From: Xanthobacter sp. NM-25
GTDB lineage: Bacteria > Pseudomonadota > Alphaproteobacteria > Rhizobiales > Xanthobacteraceae
NCBI RefSeq assembly: GCF_022138605.1
Contig: NZ_JACBFS010000004.1
Location: forward strand, 124,001 to 188,000
DNA length: 64,000 nt
Reading direction: 5' to 3'
Positions within the stretch are counted from its first letter, which is position 1. Each line of letters opens with the position of its first letter. The notes under the pieces were generated by a model. It worked only from the letters and a program-made list of their open reading frames with translations, was not told the DNA's origin and made no database searches. Made by a program: the position numbers and the translations under genes. Positions 1 through 8,953 of the stretch are shown piece by piece.

Positions 1-2
1 AG

Positions 3-539
3 GGCCAGCTGTCCCAGGCCAACGACACCTCGCTGTCGGTGCAGTCCCTCGGCTCGGCGGCGGTGACGCTCAACCTGTCGGTGCCGATCTACCAGGGCGG
101 CGTGGAGTACGCGAACATCCGCCAGGCGAAGGAGCTGCTGTCGCAGGCCCGCATCGAGGTGGATGTGAACCGCGACGCCATCCGCTCCCAGGCCGTGCAG
201 TACTGGGGCGCTTTGGAGGCGACCAAGGTGCAGATTCAGGCGGCGCAGGCCTCGGTCGCGGCGAACACCCTGGCCCTGGAAGGCGTGCGTGAAGAGTGGC
301 GCGTCGGCCAGCGCACCACCACCGACGTGCTGAACGCACAGCGCGACCTGACCAACTCGCGCTCCGCGCTGGTGATCGCCCAGCGCGACCGGGTGGTGGC
401 GGCCTATTCTCTGGTGTCCACCATCGGCAAGCTCGACGCCCAGTCGCTCAAGCTCAAGGTCAACGTCTACAACCCGGCTGTGCACTATCATCAGGTGCGC
501 GACAGCTGGGCCGGCGTGCGCACGCCCGACGGTCAATAG
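3..539 (+). CDS. tolC: TolC-family outer membrane channel protein, C-terminal part
   Basis: This is the 3' end of a gene that begins before the window. About 178 residues are visible in an open frame that ends at a TAG. TolC proteins form trimeric outer membrane channels for type I secretion and tripartite efflux. The visible part has the typical alternation of strand and long Ala/Gln-rich helix: a strand around SVPIYQGG (a classic TolC-family turn), then helices around residues 60-140 with the family-typical phrase RTTTDVLNAQRDL. The popZ-like gene and valS follow on the same strand, an order known for tolC in Rhizobiales. Family assignment is firm. Which efflux or secretion system it serves cannot be told. 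Confidence 0.9.
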   Translation, partial: GQLSQANDTSLSVQSLGSAAVTLNLSVPIYQGGVEYANIRQAKELLSQARIEVDVNRDAIRSQAVQYWGALEATKVQIQAAQASVAANTLALEGVREEWRVGQRTTTDVLNAQRDLTNSRSALVIAQRDRVVAAYSLVSTIGKLDAQSLKLKVNVYNPAVHYHQVRDSWAGVRTPDGQ

Positions 540-667
540 CGGGAAAGCGGGGGGAGGGCGCTGGCACGATCTCTGTCGCCGGTGTCATACTCCTGTCCTG
601 ATGGTGATTCTGGGGTGGGCGGCGCCGGGATATGAGCGCCACCTGCCGCCACGGCCGGGGTTGCGAC

Positions 668-1699
668 ATGCCTGCTAATCCGAAGGCGCAAGAGCCGTCG
701 ATGGAAGAGATTCTCGCGTCCATCCGTCGCATCATCGCCGATGACGATCCGTCGCGTTCCGCCTCCTCGGCCGATCTGGCGCGCCCGGCTCCGGAACGGC
801 GTGCCGCACCGTCTGGCGGAGCGGCAGGGGCTCGTGCTGCGCGGCCCGGGGACGCACGACCCGCGCCGGTGCAGGCCATGCCTGCGCACGCCGTCACGGC
901 ACCCCCCGCCACTCCACACCCCATGCCGCCCCTCCCTATGCGGGCACGGCTGGCGGAGCCGCCGGCGGCGCACAGCCGGGAGCGGCCGCCGTCTCCGGTC
1001 GCCGGGGGCCGGTATGCGGCCGAGCCGCAGGACGAGTTGCACCACCGCCATGAGCATCCTCAGGCCCCTGGACCGGAGGATGACACGCTGAATGACCTGA
1101 GCGATGGGGCGGACGCCTGGCTTGAACCGCCGATGGCGGCGCAAGGTGGACGTGCGGGCAGCGCAGCCGTGGGCCGCGCCGCAGCGGATGGAGGTGCGCG
1201 CCCCATGCTCCGTCCGATGACCGCGCGTCGCCATCGCGAAAGCCCCGCTGTCGCCGCGCGACCGGTGGGCTGGCGCCCGGAGGCCGAGCGGACCGATCGC
1301 GCTTGGCATGGCGAGGACGCTGCAGGTGGCGAGGATGTCCGCGAAGAGGAGCTCCGCGATAGCGGCCGCCGCACGACGCAGACTGCGACAGGGCCCACGC
1401 CGGCCACTTCGCCGTTGGATCGCCCCCCAGCCCCGCCGAGAGTGGCGGCGCCGGATGAAACGCCCGGCGTTCCGCTGCCGCGGCGGGATCTGCTCTCGCC
1501 GGCGGTGGATGCGGCCGTTTCGGCCGCATTCCGCTCCCTTGGTGATCTGGTCTTGCCCCAGCAGGAGCGCACCATCGAGGATCTCGTGAAGGAGATCCTG
1601 CGGCCGATGCTCAAGGCGTGGCTGGATGAAAATCTGTCCGGCATCGTGGAGCGCGCGGTCCGGGCCGAGATCGAGCGGGTCACCAGCAACCGGCGCTAG
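668..1699 (+). CDS. popZ: PopZ-like polar organizing protein (DUF2497 family)
   Basis: The N-terminus carries the PopZ/DUF2497 signature EPSMEEILASIRRIIADDD. A long Pro/Ala/Arg-rich, low-complexity linker follows (about residues 30-270), then a conserved C-terminal helical region with the phrases TIEDLVKEILRPML and WLDENL. This matches the known PopZ plan: a short N-terminal partner-binding helix, a disordered acidic/Pro spacer and C-terminal oligomerization helices. PopZ forms a polar matrix that anchors ParB/centromeres and cell-cycle proteins. I start it at the ATG at 668, twelve codons inside the longest frame, because the signature sits close to it and the upstream codons look non-coding. 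The gene lies between tolC and valS as in other Rhizobiales. At about 343 aa it is much longer than Caulobacter PopZ, through the linker. Confidence 0.85.
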   Translation: MPANPKAQEPSMEEILASIRRIIADDDPSRSASSADLARPAPERRAAPSGGAAGARAARPGDARPAPVQAMPAHAVTAPPATPHPMPPLPMRARLAEPPAAHSRERPPSPVAGGRYAAEPQDELHHRHEHPQAPGPEDDTLNDLSDGADAWLEPPMAAQGGRAGSAAVGRAAADGGARPMLRPMTARRHRESPAVAARPVGWRPEAERTDRAWHGEDAAGGEDVREEELRDSGRRTTQTATGPTPATSPLDRPPAPPRVAAPDETPGVPLPRRDLLSPAVDAAVSAAFRSLGDLVLPQQERTIEDLVKEILRPMLKAWLDENLSGIVERAVRAEIERVTSNRR

Positions 1700-1933
1700 G
1701 CCGGCCATTCCCATCCAAGCCGGGCTCCGGCGCGCTGTGTCGCGGGGCAGGGGCGAGGCAGGGGCGGGGTTGCGTCTTCGGTGCACGCAGGGCGGCCTTG
1801 TGAGCCGCCGCTGTTGACCTTTGCCGGGTGCTGCGGCTTAACCCCATCTGAAACCATCCTGTCCCTAGCGCGACGGATGCCGGCACGGCCTGGGCGTCGC
1901 CCGGGCCTGCGGGGCGTCGCGGCCGCGGAGCTC

Positions 1934-4723
1934 ATGTCCATGCTCGAGAAAGTGTTCGATCCCGCATCCGTCGAGGCCCGCATTGCCGAGGCTTGGGAAC
2001 AGGAAGGCGCGTTCCGCTGCGGGCGCCCCGAGCGCAAGGACAAGCCGGGCTTTTCCATCGTCATCCCACCGCCGAACGTCACCGGCTCCCTGCACATGGG
2101 CCACGCGCTCAACAACACGCTGCAGGACATCCTGGCCCGCTTCGAGCGCATGCGCGGCAAGGACGTGCTGTGGCAGCCGGGTACCGACCATGCGGGCATT
2201 GCCACGCAGATGGTGGTGGAACGCCAGCTTGCGGCGCAGCAGCAGCCCGGCCGCCGCGATATGGGCCGCGCCGCCTTCATCGAGCGGGTGTGGACCTGGA
2301 AGGCCGAGTCGGGCGGCACCATTGTCGGCCAGCTGAAGCGGCTCGGCGCCTCCTGCGACTGGTCGCGCGAGCGCTTCACTATGGACGAGGGTCTGTCGCG
2401 CGCGGTCCTCAAGGTGTTCGTGCAGCTCTATCGTGAGGGGCTGATCTACAAGGACAAGCGTCTCGTCAATTGGGACCCTAAGCTCATTACCGCCATCTCG
2501 GACCTCGAAGTGGTGCCGGTGGAGATGAAGGGCAATCTCTGGCATCTGCGCTACCCCATCGAGGGGGAGAAGGGCCGCTTCATCATCGTCGCCACCACCC
2601 GCCCGGAGACCATGCTGGGCGATACGGCGGTGGCGGTGCACCCGGATGACGAGCGCTATCGGGACCTGATCGGCAAGAACGTCATCCTGCCCCTGGTGGG
2701 CCGCCGCATTCCCATCGTCGCCGATGAATACTCCGACCCGGAAAAGGGATCGGGCGCGGTGAAGATCACGCCGGCGCACGATTTCAACGATTTCGAGGTG
2801 GGCAAGCGCCACAGCTTGCCCATGATCAACGTGCTCGATGCCGAGGCACGCATCGACATCTCCGGTATCGCGGATGATCGCGCCGAGCGCCCGGAGGCCT
2901 ATGTGGAGCCGGTGGACGCCGGCGTGCTGGAGCACCTGGGCGGGCTCGACCGCTTTGCGGCGCGCAAGACCATCGTCGAGCTGCTGACCAATCTGGAGCT
3001 GCTGGAGAAGATCGAGCCGCACACCCACATGGTGCCCCACGGCGATCGCTCCAACGTGGTCATCGAGCCCTGGCTCACCGACCAGTGGTATGTGGACGCC
3101 AAGACTCTGGCGCAGCCGGCCCTGGCGGCGGTGCGTGAGGGCCGCACCAGTTTCGTGCCGAAGAATTGGGAAAAGACCTATTTCGAGTGGCTGGAGAATA
3201 TCCAGCCCTGGTGCGTCTCGCGCCAGTTGTGGTGGGGCCACCAGATCCCCGCCTGGTATGATCCCTTTGGCAACGTCTTCGTCGCGCTGGATGAAGACGA
3301 GGCCTTCGAGCAGGCCCTCAAGCACAATGTGGGCAACGAGACGCTCTCCGCCGAAGAGGCCGAAGCGCTGATCGCCGATGCCGATAAGCGCGCGGGCTTC
3401 CTCACCCGCGATGAGGATGTGCTCGACACCTGGTTCTCCTCCGCGCTGTGGCCCTTCTCCACCATGGGCTGGCCGGATGAGACCGAGGAACTGAAGAAAT
3501 TCTATCCCACCAGCGTGCTGGTGACGGGTTTTGACATCATCTTCTTCTGGGTCGCCCGGATGATGATGATGGGTCTGCACTTCATGGATGGCGAAGTGCC
3601 GTTCAAGGACATCTACATCCACGCCCTCGTCCGCGACGAGAAGGGGGCCAAGATGTCGAAGTCGAAGGGCAACGTCATCGACCCGCTGGACCTCGTGGAC
3701 AAATACGGCGCCGATGCCCTGCGCTTCACTTTGGCTGCCATGGCGGCCCAGGGCCGGGACATCAAGCTCGCCACCTCGCGGGTGGAGGGCTATCGGAACT
3801 TCGCCACCAAGCTCTGGAACGCGGTGCGCTTCGCCCAGATGAACGGCTGCGTACGGGGCGCCGGCTTCGATCCCGCCAAGGTGGACGGCACCCTCAACCG
3901 CTGGATCATCGGCGAGGCCGCCCGCGCCGCCGGCGAGGTGCAGGAAGCCATCCTCGCCTATCGCTTCAATGACGCGGCGGGCGGCATCTACCGCTTCCTG
4001 TGGAACGTGTTCTGCGACTGGCACCTGGAGCTCGCCAAGCCGGTGCTGTCCGGGCCGGATGGCGCCGCCAAGGACGAGACCCGCGCCACCACGGCCTATG
4101 TGCTGGATGTGGCCATGGCGCTGCTGCACCCCTTCATGCCCTTCCTCACCGAAGAGCTGTGGGCCGAGACCGGCAAGGAGGGCCCCGCGCGCGAGAGCCT
4201 GCTGGCGCTGGCGCCCTGGCCGGACCTCGCGGGCCTGGAGGCCCCCGATGCGGAGGCCGAAGTGGGCTGGGTGGTGGATCTCGTCACCGAGATCCGCTCC
4301 GTGCGCGCCGAAATGAACGTGCCGGCCTCCGCCCAGGTGCCGCTCGTGCTGGTGCAGCCCTCGGCCGAAACGGCTGCCCGCGCCGCCCAGTGGGACGATG
4401 CCCTGCGCCGGCTGGCGCGGCTCGAAGACATCACCATTGCCGACGCTATGCCCGGGGAGTCGGTGCAGATGGTGGTGCGCGGTGAGGTGGCGGCGCTGCC
4501 GCTGGCCGGAGTGGTGGACCTCGCCGCCGAGCTGGTCCGCCTGAAGAAGGAAGAGGGCAAGCTCGACCAGGAAGTGGCCCGCATCGACGGCAAGCTCTCC
4601 AATGAGAGCTTCGTGGCCCGGGCCCCGGAAGAAGTGGTCGAGGCCGAGCGGGAGAAGCGCGCCGAATATCTCCTGCGCAAGGAGAAGGTGCGCGCCGCCA
4701 TCGGCCAGCTGTCCGGCGCCTGA
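1934..4723 (+). CDS. valS: Valyl-tRNA synthetase
   Basis: Class I aminoacyl-tRNA synthetase that charges tRNA-Val with valine, with CP1 editing of mischarged threonine. The HIGH-type motif is HMGH near residue 55 (preceded by PPNVTGSL). The KMSKS loop is KMSKSKGN near residue 572. The editing domain region has TTRPETMLGDTAVAVHP, and DTWFSSALWPFST is typical of ValRS. A C-terminal coiled-coil segment (ELVRLKKEEGKLDQEVARI) is the tRNA-binding arm. I choose the ATG at 1934, preceded by GGAG; the frame stays open upstream to 1781 but that stretch does not look like ValRS. Length 929 aa is normal. Confidence 0.97.
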   Translation: MSMLEKVFDPASVEARIAEAWEQEGAFRCGRPERKDKPGFSIVIPPPNVTGSLHMGHALNNTLQDILARFERMRGKDVLWQPGTDHAGIATQMVVERQLAAQQQPGRRDMGRAAFIERVWTWKAESGGTIVGQLKRLGASCDWSRERFTMDEGLSRAVLKVFVQLYREGLIYKDKRLVNWDPKLITAISDLEVVPVEMKGNLWHLRYPIEGEKGRFIIVATTRPETMLGDTAVAVHPDDERYRDLIGKNVILPLVGRRIPIVADEYSDPEKGSGAVKITPAHDFNDFEVGKRHSLPMINVLDAEARIDISGIADDRAERPEAYVEPVDAGVLEHLGGLDRFAARKTIVELLTNLELLEKIEPHTHMVPHGDRSNVVIEPWLTDQWYVDAKTLAQPALAAVREGRTSFVPKNWEKTYFEWLENIQPWCVSRQLWWGHQIPAWYDPFGNVFVALDEDEAFEQALKHNVGNETLSAEEAEALIADADKRAGFLTRDEDVLDTWFSSALWPFSTMGWPDETEELKKFYPTSVLVTGFDIIFFWVARMMMMGLHFMDGEVPFKDIYIHALVRDEKGAKMSKSKGNVIDPLDLVDKYGADALRFTLAAMAAQGRDIKLATSRVEGYRNFATKLWNAVRFAQMNGCVRGAGFDPAKVDGTLNRWIIGEAARAAGEVQEAILAYRFNDAAGGIYRFLWNVFCDWHLELAKPVLSGPDGAAKDETRATTAYVLDVAMALLHPFMPFLTEELWAETGKEGPARESLLALAPWPDLAGLEAPDAEAEVGWVVDLVTEIRSVRAEMNVPASAQVPLVLVQPSAETAARAAQWDDALRRLARLEDITIADAMPGESVQMVVRGEVAALPLAGVVDLAAELVRLKKEEGKLDQEVARIDGKLSNESFVARAPEEVVEAEREKRAEYLLRKEKVRAAIGQLSGA

Positions 4724-4807
4724 AACGGGCTGTGAGCGGCCCGCCGCGCGGGGGTCGCTCCCAGCCGCGAGTCGCAAGGGAACCGCCAGGGTTGGGGGCT
4801 GACGGCT

Positions 4808-4827
4808 GTGTGACGGCAAAGTCACAC
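4808..4827. promoter_or_regulatory. Inverted repeat GTGTGAC-N6-GTCACAC
   Basis: Perfect 7-bp arms with a 6-base spacer, 85 bases after the valS stop and about 390 bases before the chosen exoR start. The core is TGTGA-N8-TCACA, two bases wider than the CRP/FNR-family spacing (TGTGA-N6-TCACA), so it is not a canonical site for those regulators. It could be an operator for exoR or a small hairpin. Function unknown. Confidence 0.35.
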
Positions 4828-5036
4828 CGCCACCCTTTCCCGGGTTCCGCCGGCCCGGCCGCCGCAAACGCCGCGATCCCGCCACAAAACGCCACGACAC
4901 CAGAGGGCGACACGGGGCGGTGAGCGTAGCCTGGAAAGTGTTTCCGGCCGCCGCGTTTGAGGTAGAGTCCGGATGCGCACGCGGTGGATGGCACATAGGC
5001 TTGCAGGGCGGAGCGCGACGGAACGGTGCCCAAGTG

Positions 5037-5055
5037 AGGCCGCCAGGCGGCCTTT
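5037..5055 (+). promoter_or_regulatory. Hairpin in exoR leader
   Basis: AGGCCG pairs with CGGCCT across a five-base loop (CCAGG) and is followed by TTT and then CC. It resembles a weak intrinsic terminator or attenuator. It lies about 145 bases before the preferred exoR start. The T-run is too short for confidence as a terminator. Confidence 0.25.
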
Positions 5056-5197
5056 CCTCGGCCCCGATATTGCCGCCGCCGTCTGCCAAGTTTCCAGCAT
5101 CATGTTTGCGGAACGTTTACCAAGCCCCCGGGGCGGGCTTCTGTCCCCATCAGCGCGCCGCGCGGCGCCACGGGCGGGTCGTGGCCCGGGCCGCGCC

Positions 5198-6058
5198 GTG
5201 AGCGCACCGGCCGCGCGCCGTGCGGCCGGGCTGCTGTTCGCCAGCATGGTCGGTCTGCTGCTGAGCGCGCCGGTCGCATCCGCCTTCGATGGCTCCACCC
5301 AGGCGCAGCAGCCCATCACCCCGCCGGTGGATGTGCCGGTGGTACCGGCCACGCGGCCGGTGGATGAGGCGTTTCGTGCCGGTGCATTGGCATTGCGCCA
5401 GGGCGAGACCGCCAAGGGCCTCGACGCTCTTGGCTATGCCGCGGCCCAGGGCCACCCCATGGCCCAGTGGAAGCTGGCCAAGATCTATGCCGATGGCGAC
5501 GGCGTGAAGCGGGACGATGCCAAGGCCTTCACCTATTACAGCCGGATCGCCAATTCCCACGCGGATGACTATCCCGGCACGGCACAGTCGCGCTTCGTGG
5601 CCAATGCGTTCGTCGCGCTGGGCTCCTATTATCTGGTGGGCATTCCCTCGGCCGGCGTGAAGCGCAATCCCACCCGCGCGCGGGACATGTATTCCTACGC
5701 CGCCTCCTATTTCGGTGACGCCGATGCCCAGTACCATCTGGGCAAGCTGTATCTGGAAGGCGTGGGCGGGCCGAAGGACGCGCGCAACGCCGGGCGTTGG
5801 CTGACCCTGGCCGCCCAGAAGGGGCAGTTTGAGGCGCAGGCCACCTTGGGCGAGTTGCTGTTCCGCGGCGAAGAGGGCGTTCCCCGCCAGGCGGCACGCG
5901 GCCTCATGTGGCTCACACTTGCGCGGGATGCGGCGGCGCGGCCCGAAGACAAATGGGTGGTGGAGCTGCACGAAAAGGTATTCGCTGAAGCCTCGCCCGA
6001 TGAACGGGCCATGGCCCTGGCCTATCTCGAAAACTGGCTGAAGACCGCACGGCGCTGA
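5198..6058 (+). CDS. exoR: ExoR-like periplasmic regulator with Sel1 repeats
   Basis: In Sinorhizobium, ExoR is a periplasmic inhibitor of the ExoS-ChvI two-component system and so represses exopolysaccharide and controls motility. This protein has the same plan: a signal peptide ending VASA|FD and Sel1/TPR-like repeats, for example AAQGHPMAQWKLAKIYADGD, DADAQYHLGKLYLEGVG and QFEAQATLGELLFRGE. The last third (RQAARGLMWLTLARDAA, then a C-terminal helix) matches my memory of ExoR. Start choice is uncertain: GTG 5198 gives a 286-residue protein with a textbook signal peptide (n-region AARRAA), close to the 268 residues of S. meliloti ExoR. ATG 5102 or ATG 4973 would add Arg-rich extensions. No exoS/chvI lies nearby. 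Confidence 0.8.
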   Translation: MSAPAARRAAGLLFASMVGLLLSAPVASAFDGSTQAQQPITPPVDVPVVPATRPVDEAFRAGALALRQGETAKGLDALGYAAAQGHPMAQWKLAKIYADGDGVKRDDAKAFTYYSRIANSHADDYPGTAQSRFVANAFVALGSYYLVGIPSAGVKRNPTRARDMYSYAASYFGDADAQYHLGKLYLEGVGGPKDARNAGRWLTLAAQKGQFEAQATLGELLFRGEEGVPRQAARGLMWLTLARDAAARPEDKWVVELHEKVFAEASPDERAMALAYLENWLKTARR

Positions 6059-6083
6059 AGAGCGCCGACTGCAGGCCGGCTAT

Positions 6084-6140
6084 CGACCCCTGGTCGACCC
6101 TTGGTCTACCGTTGGCCTGCACCGTTGGCCTGCCTTGGGC
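6084..6140. repeat. Short degenerate tandem repeat between exoR and the GFA gene
   Basis: A 13-bp unit ACCGTTGGCCTGC is perfectly duplicated in tandem (6108-6120 and 6121-6133). It is flanked by related units (CGACCCCTGGT, CGACCCTTGGT, CTACCGTTGGC), giving about five imperfect copies in the gap between two convergent genes. No intrinsic terminator is visible here. The repeat may simply be replication slippage. Confidence 0.6.
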
Positions 6141-6556
6141 TAAGGTGGGTCGCGCTCGGCGGCGAAACGTGGCAGGTCGGCGCCGAGGCCCGCGGTCATG
6201 GCGCGGGCCGAATGGGTCCACAGATGGTGGCTGGGCTGCACGGCGTCGGGCTGGTCCAGGGTGCCGACGGTAATATCCACCTCCGCCTCACACGCCATAT
6301 CGAACAGGATCGGGCTGCCGCAGCTGCCGCAGAACCCCCGGATCACCCCTTCAGAAGAGGCGTAGCGCGTCAGCGTTCCGTCCGTCAGCTCCAGATCGTC
6401 GCGGGCGACACTGGCCCACGGCACGGCGGCGGAGCCGGAGGCCTTCTGGCACATGGTGCAATGGCACCAGAAGGCGGTGCGCACCTGCTTGATGCGATAG
6501 CGCACCGCGCCGCACAGGCAACCGCCGACGAGGGGCTGCGCGGGAAAGGGGGCCAT
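6140..6556 (-). CDS. GFA (glutathione-dependent formaldehyde-activating/CENP-V) family protein
   Basis: A 138-residue protein with the Zn-binding cysteine pattern of the GFA/CENP-V fold: GGCLCGAVRY near residue 12, CHCTMCQKASGS near residue 32 and GFCGSCGSP near residue 74. GFA itself was proposed to catalyse S-hydroxymethylglutathione formation. Most family members have no proven function, so I do not assign a reaction. It starts 11 bases after the stop of exonuclease III on the same strand and is probably co-transcribed with it. Length is normal for the family. Confidence 0.85.
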   Translation of the reverse strand: MAPFPAQPLVGGCLCGAVRYRIKQVRTAFWCHCTMCQKASGSAAVPWASVARDDLELTDGTLTRYASSEGVIRGFCGSCGSPILFDMACEAEVDITVGTLDQPDAVQPSHHLWTHSARAMTAGLGADLPRFAAERDPP

Positions 6557-6567
6557 GGCTTTGCGCC

Positions 6568-7356
6568 TCAGACAGCGATGGAAAAGTCGGCCCAGACCGG
6601 CACGTGGTCTGAGGGCTTTTCCCAGGCCCGCACATGCTTGTCGATGCCGGCGCCGATGAGCTTGTCGGCCGCCTGGGGCGACAGCAGCAGATGGTCGATG
6701 CGGATGCCGAAATCCCGCTGCCAGGCCCCGGCCTGATAATCCCAGAAGGTGAACACCCGTTCGGCATCGGTGGTGGCGCGTACCGCGTCGGTGAGGCCGA
6801 GATGGAGAAGGCCGCGGAAGGCGGCGCGGGTGCGCGGCAGGAACAATGCGTCGCCGAGCCAGGCGGACGGATCGGCGGCGTCGATGGGCTGCGGGATCAC
6901 ATTGAAATCGCCGGCGAGGATCAGCGGCTCTTCCAGGGCCAATCGGTCGGCGGCAAAGGCATTGAGCCGGTTCATGAAGCCGAGCTTGTAGGGATATTTC
7001 TCGGTATCCGGCGGGTTGCCGTTGGGCAGATAGAGGCAGGCGACGCGCACCACGCCGGTTTTCACTGAAACCACCGCCTCGATGAACCGGGCCTGTTCGT
7101 CGCCATCATCGCCGGCGAGGCCGTGGCTCACGTCCTCCAGCGGCAGCTTGGAGAGCAGGGCGACGCCGTTGAACGTCTTCTGGCCGTGCACCGTGACATT
7201 GTAGCCCAGCGCCTCGAACGGCTCCCTGGGGAAGGCGTCGGTCTGGCACTTGATCTCCTGCAGGCACACCACGTCCGGATTGGCCTCCTTCAGCCAGGCG
7301 ACCGCATGGTCGAGCCGCTGGCGGATGGAGTTCACATTCCAGGTGGCGATGCGCAT
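6568..7356 (-). CDS. xth: Exodeoxyribonuclease III (AP endonuclease)
   Basis: Mg-dependent AP endonuclease/3'-5' exonuclease of the EEP fold, acting in base-excision repair. Visible motifs: MRIATWNVNSIRQRL at the N-terminus, VVCLQEIK (metal-binding Glu), LILAGDFNVIP, TFWDYQAGAWQRDFGIRIDHLLL and the terminal SDHVPV (catalytic His). 262 aa is the standard length. The frame continues about 420 codons upstream antisense to the MBOAT gene, but the true start is ATG 7356, the first Met, just before IATWNVN. Confidence 0.96.
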   Translation of the reverse strand: MRIATWNVNSIRQRLDHAVAWLKEANPDVVCLQEIKCQTDAFPREPFEALGYNVTVHGQKTFNGVALLSKLPLEDVSHGLAGDDGDEQARFIEAVVSVKTGVVRVACLYLPNGNPPDTEKYPYKLGFMNRLNAFAADRLALEEPLILAGDFNVIPQPIDAADPSAWLGDALFLPRTRAAFRGLLHLGLTDAVRATTDAERVFTFWDYQAGAWQRDFGIRIDHLLLSPQAADKLIGAGIDKHVRAWEKPSDHVPVWADFSIAV

Positions 7357-7542
7357 GGGGATCCGGCTCCTTCGGGGGCCCGTCGGTTCGGGCGCGGCGA
7401 GCATACTCCCCACGCGGGCCGGGGCAACCGGCGGAGGTCCGCAGATACATAACGTAACGCGGGGCGACCCGGCGGCAGGGTTGCGGCGGGGGGAAAAGGA
7501 TGGCATGCACCACCCTTGCCATTGTCCAGGTGACCTAGCGAC

Positions 7543-8949
7543 ATGACGTTCGCGTCCATCGAGTTTCTGTTCTATTTCTTCCCGCTTTTCTTGGTCTCCT
7601 ACTTCGCCGCGAAGACCATCGCGCTGCGGAATTATATCTTTCTGGCCTTCTCCCTGGTGTTCTACGCCTCGGGATACACGCCGCACATCGTGCTGCTCTT
7701 GGCCTCCGTCGCCGTCAACTTCTTCATCGCCAAGGCCATGGACCTGAAGGAGGGGCGCGAACGGCAGCGCGTCCTCATCGGCGGCGTCACCTTTAATCTG
7801 CTGCTGCTCGGGGTGTTCAAATATACCGACTTCCTCATCGGCAATCTCAATGTGCTGCTGGAGCCCACCGGGGCCGCCCTTCCTGAGCCGCACATTTCCC
7901 TGCCGCTGGGCATTTCCTTCTATTCGTTCCACGCGATTTCGTATCTCGCCGACATCTACAAGCGAAAGGTGCGGGCCAATACGGACCCGGCCCAGTTCGC
8001 GCTCTACATGTGCATGTTCCCGCAGCTGGTGGCGGGCCCCATCGTGCGCTACTCCACGGTCGCCCGGCAGCTCGCGGACAGGCGCGTCACCTGGGGCCGG
8101 TTTTCCGCCGGCGCGCGGCTGTTTGCCATCGGGCTGGCCTGGAAGGTGCTGATTGCCGATGAGGTCTCGCGCCTGGTGGTGGGTGTGTTCGACACCACCA
8201 CCAACCCGACCTTCGTGGAAGCGTGGCTGGGTGTTTATGCCTATACGGTGCAGATCTATTTCGACTTCGCCGGCTACTCGACCATGGCCGTGGGCCTCGG
8301 CGTGATGGTGGGCTTTACCCTGCCGCGCAACTTCCGCATTCCCTACAGCTCCCACTCCATCACCGAGTTCTGGCGGCGCTGGCACATGAGCCTGTCGGCC
8401 TTCCTGCGGGACTATCTCTACATTCCCCTGGGGGGCAACCGGCATGGGCCGGCGCGGACCTATGTGAACCTGTCCGTCGTCTTCCTGCTGTGCGGCCTGT
8501 GGCACGGGGCGAGCTGGAACTTCGTGATCTGGGGTGCCCATCACGGGGCCTTCCTCATCCTGGAACGGGCCTGGCTCGGCCGCTGGCTGAAGCGCCTTCC
8601 GGGGCCGGTGTCGCACCTTTATGCCGTGGTGGTGGTGATGCTGGGCTGGGTCTGGTTCCGGGCCGATACGCTGCCCGGGGCACTGGATCTCTTCTCAGGC
8701 CTGGTGGGGGCCAACGGCTTCTCGCGGCCCTCCATGGCGCTCGGCTTCGGCCTCCACACCCTGTCCATCGTCGCGCTGATCGTTGGTGGTCTCATCGGCT
8801 TCTTCCGCTGGCGGCGCTGGAAGATCCTGTCGGGGGAGGGGGTGCTGGCCACGGTGGCGGATTACGGCCTCATCGCCGCGCTCATGATCATGAGCGTGAT
8901 CTGGGTGGGCGGTACCATCCCCACGCCCTTCCTCTATTACCGGTTCTGA
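7543..8949 (+). CDS. MBOAT-family O-acyltransferase (AlgI-like)
   Basis: Integral membrane O-acyltransferase of the AlgI/DltB class, which passes acetyl groups across the membrane for polysaccharide or wall acetylation. The 468 residues contain roughly 10-12 hydrophobic segments, FPQLVAGPIVRY, EFWRRWHMSLSAFLRDYLYIP and the MBOAT histidine region LWHGASWNFVIWG, in which the conserved His is the expected catalytic residue. Four bases downstream begins an AlgJ/AlgX-like partner, the usual two-gene arrangement. An AGGTGA precedes the ATG. No polysaccharide polymerase genes are nearby, so the acceptor is unknown (exopolysaccharide or peptidoglycan are both possible). Confidence 0.92.
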   Translation: MTFASIEFLFYFFPLFLVSYFAAKTIALRNYIFLAFSLVFYASGYTPHIVLLLASVAVNFFIAKAMDLKEGRERQRVLIGGVTFNLLLLGVFKYTDFLIGNLNVLLEPTGAALPEPHISLPLGISFYSFHAISYLADIYKRKVRANTDPAQFALYMCMFPQLVAGPIVRYSTVARQLADRRVTWGRFSAGARLFAIGLAWKVLIADEVSRLVVGVFDTTTNPTFVEAWLGVYAYTVQIYFDFAGYSTMAVGLGVMVGFTLPRNFRIPYSSHSITEFWRRWHMSLSAFLRDYLYIPLGGNRHGPARTYVNLSVVFLLCGLWHGASWNFVIWGAHHGAFLILERAWLGRWLKRLPGPVSHLYAVVVVMLGWVWFRADTLPGALDLFSGLVGANGFSRPSMALGFGLHTLSIVALIVGGLIGFFRWRRWKILSGEGVLATVADYGLIAALMIMSVIWVGGTIPTPFLYYRF

Positions 8950-8953
8950 TGCC

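Larger units (their letters stand above)
4724..5197. other. 474-bp non-coding interval between valS and exoR
   Basis: I see no convincing gene here. The stretch contains a 7-bp inverted repeat (4808-4827) and a GC-rich hairpin followed by TTT (5037-5055). The exoR frame is open through the last 225 bases from an ATG at 4973, which has a GAGG upstream, so part of this interval could be translated if a longer start is used. Rare codons (TTA, TCA, CCA, CGT) in 5102-5197 argue against that. Confidence 0.5.

Noticed and set aside
4809..4826. CRP/FNR site
   Set aside because: The arms TGTGA and TCACA are eight bases apart instead of six. Kept only as an inverted repeat.
1865..5089. 1074-residue open frame on the minus strand
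   Set aside because: It is antisense to valS and made of His/Gly/Ala-rich low-complexity sequence typical of the complementary strand of a GC-rich gene.
6568..8616. 682-residue version of exonuclease III
   Set aside because: The extra 420 N-terminal residues are antisense to the MBOAT gene; the family starts at ATG 7356.
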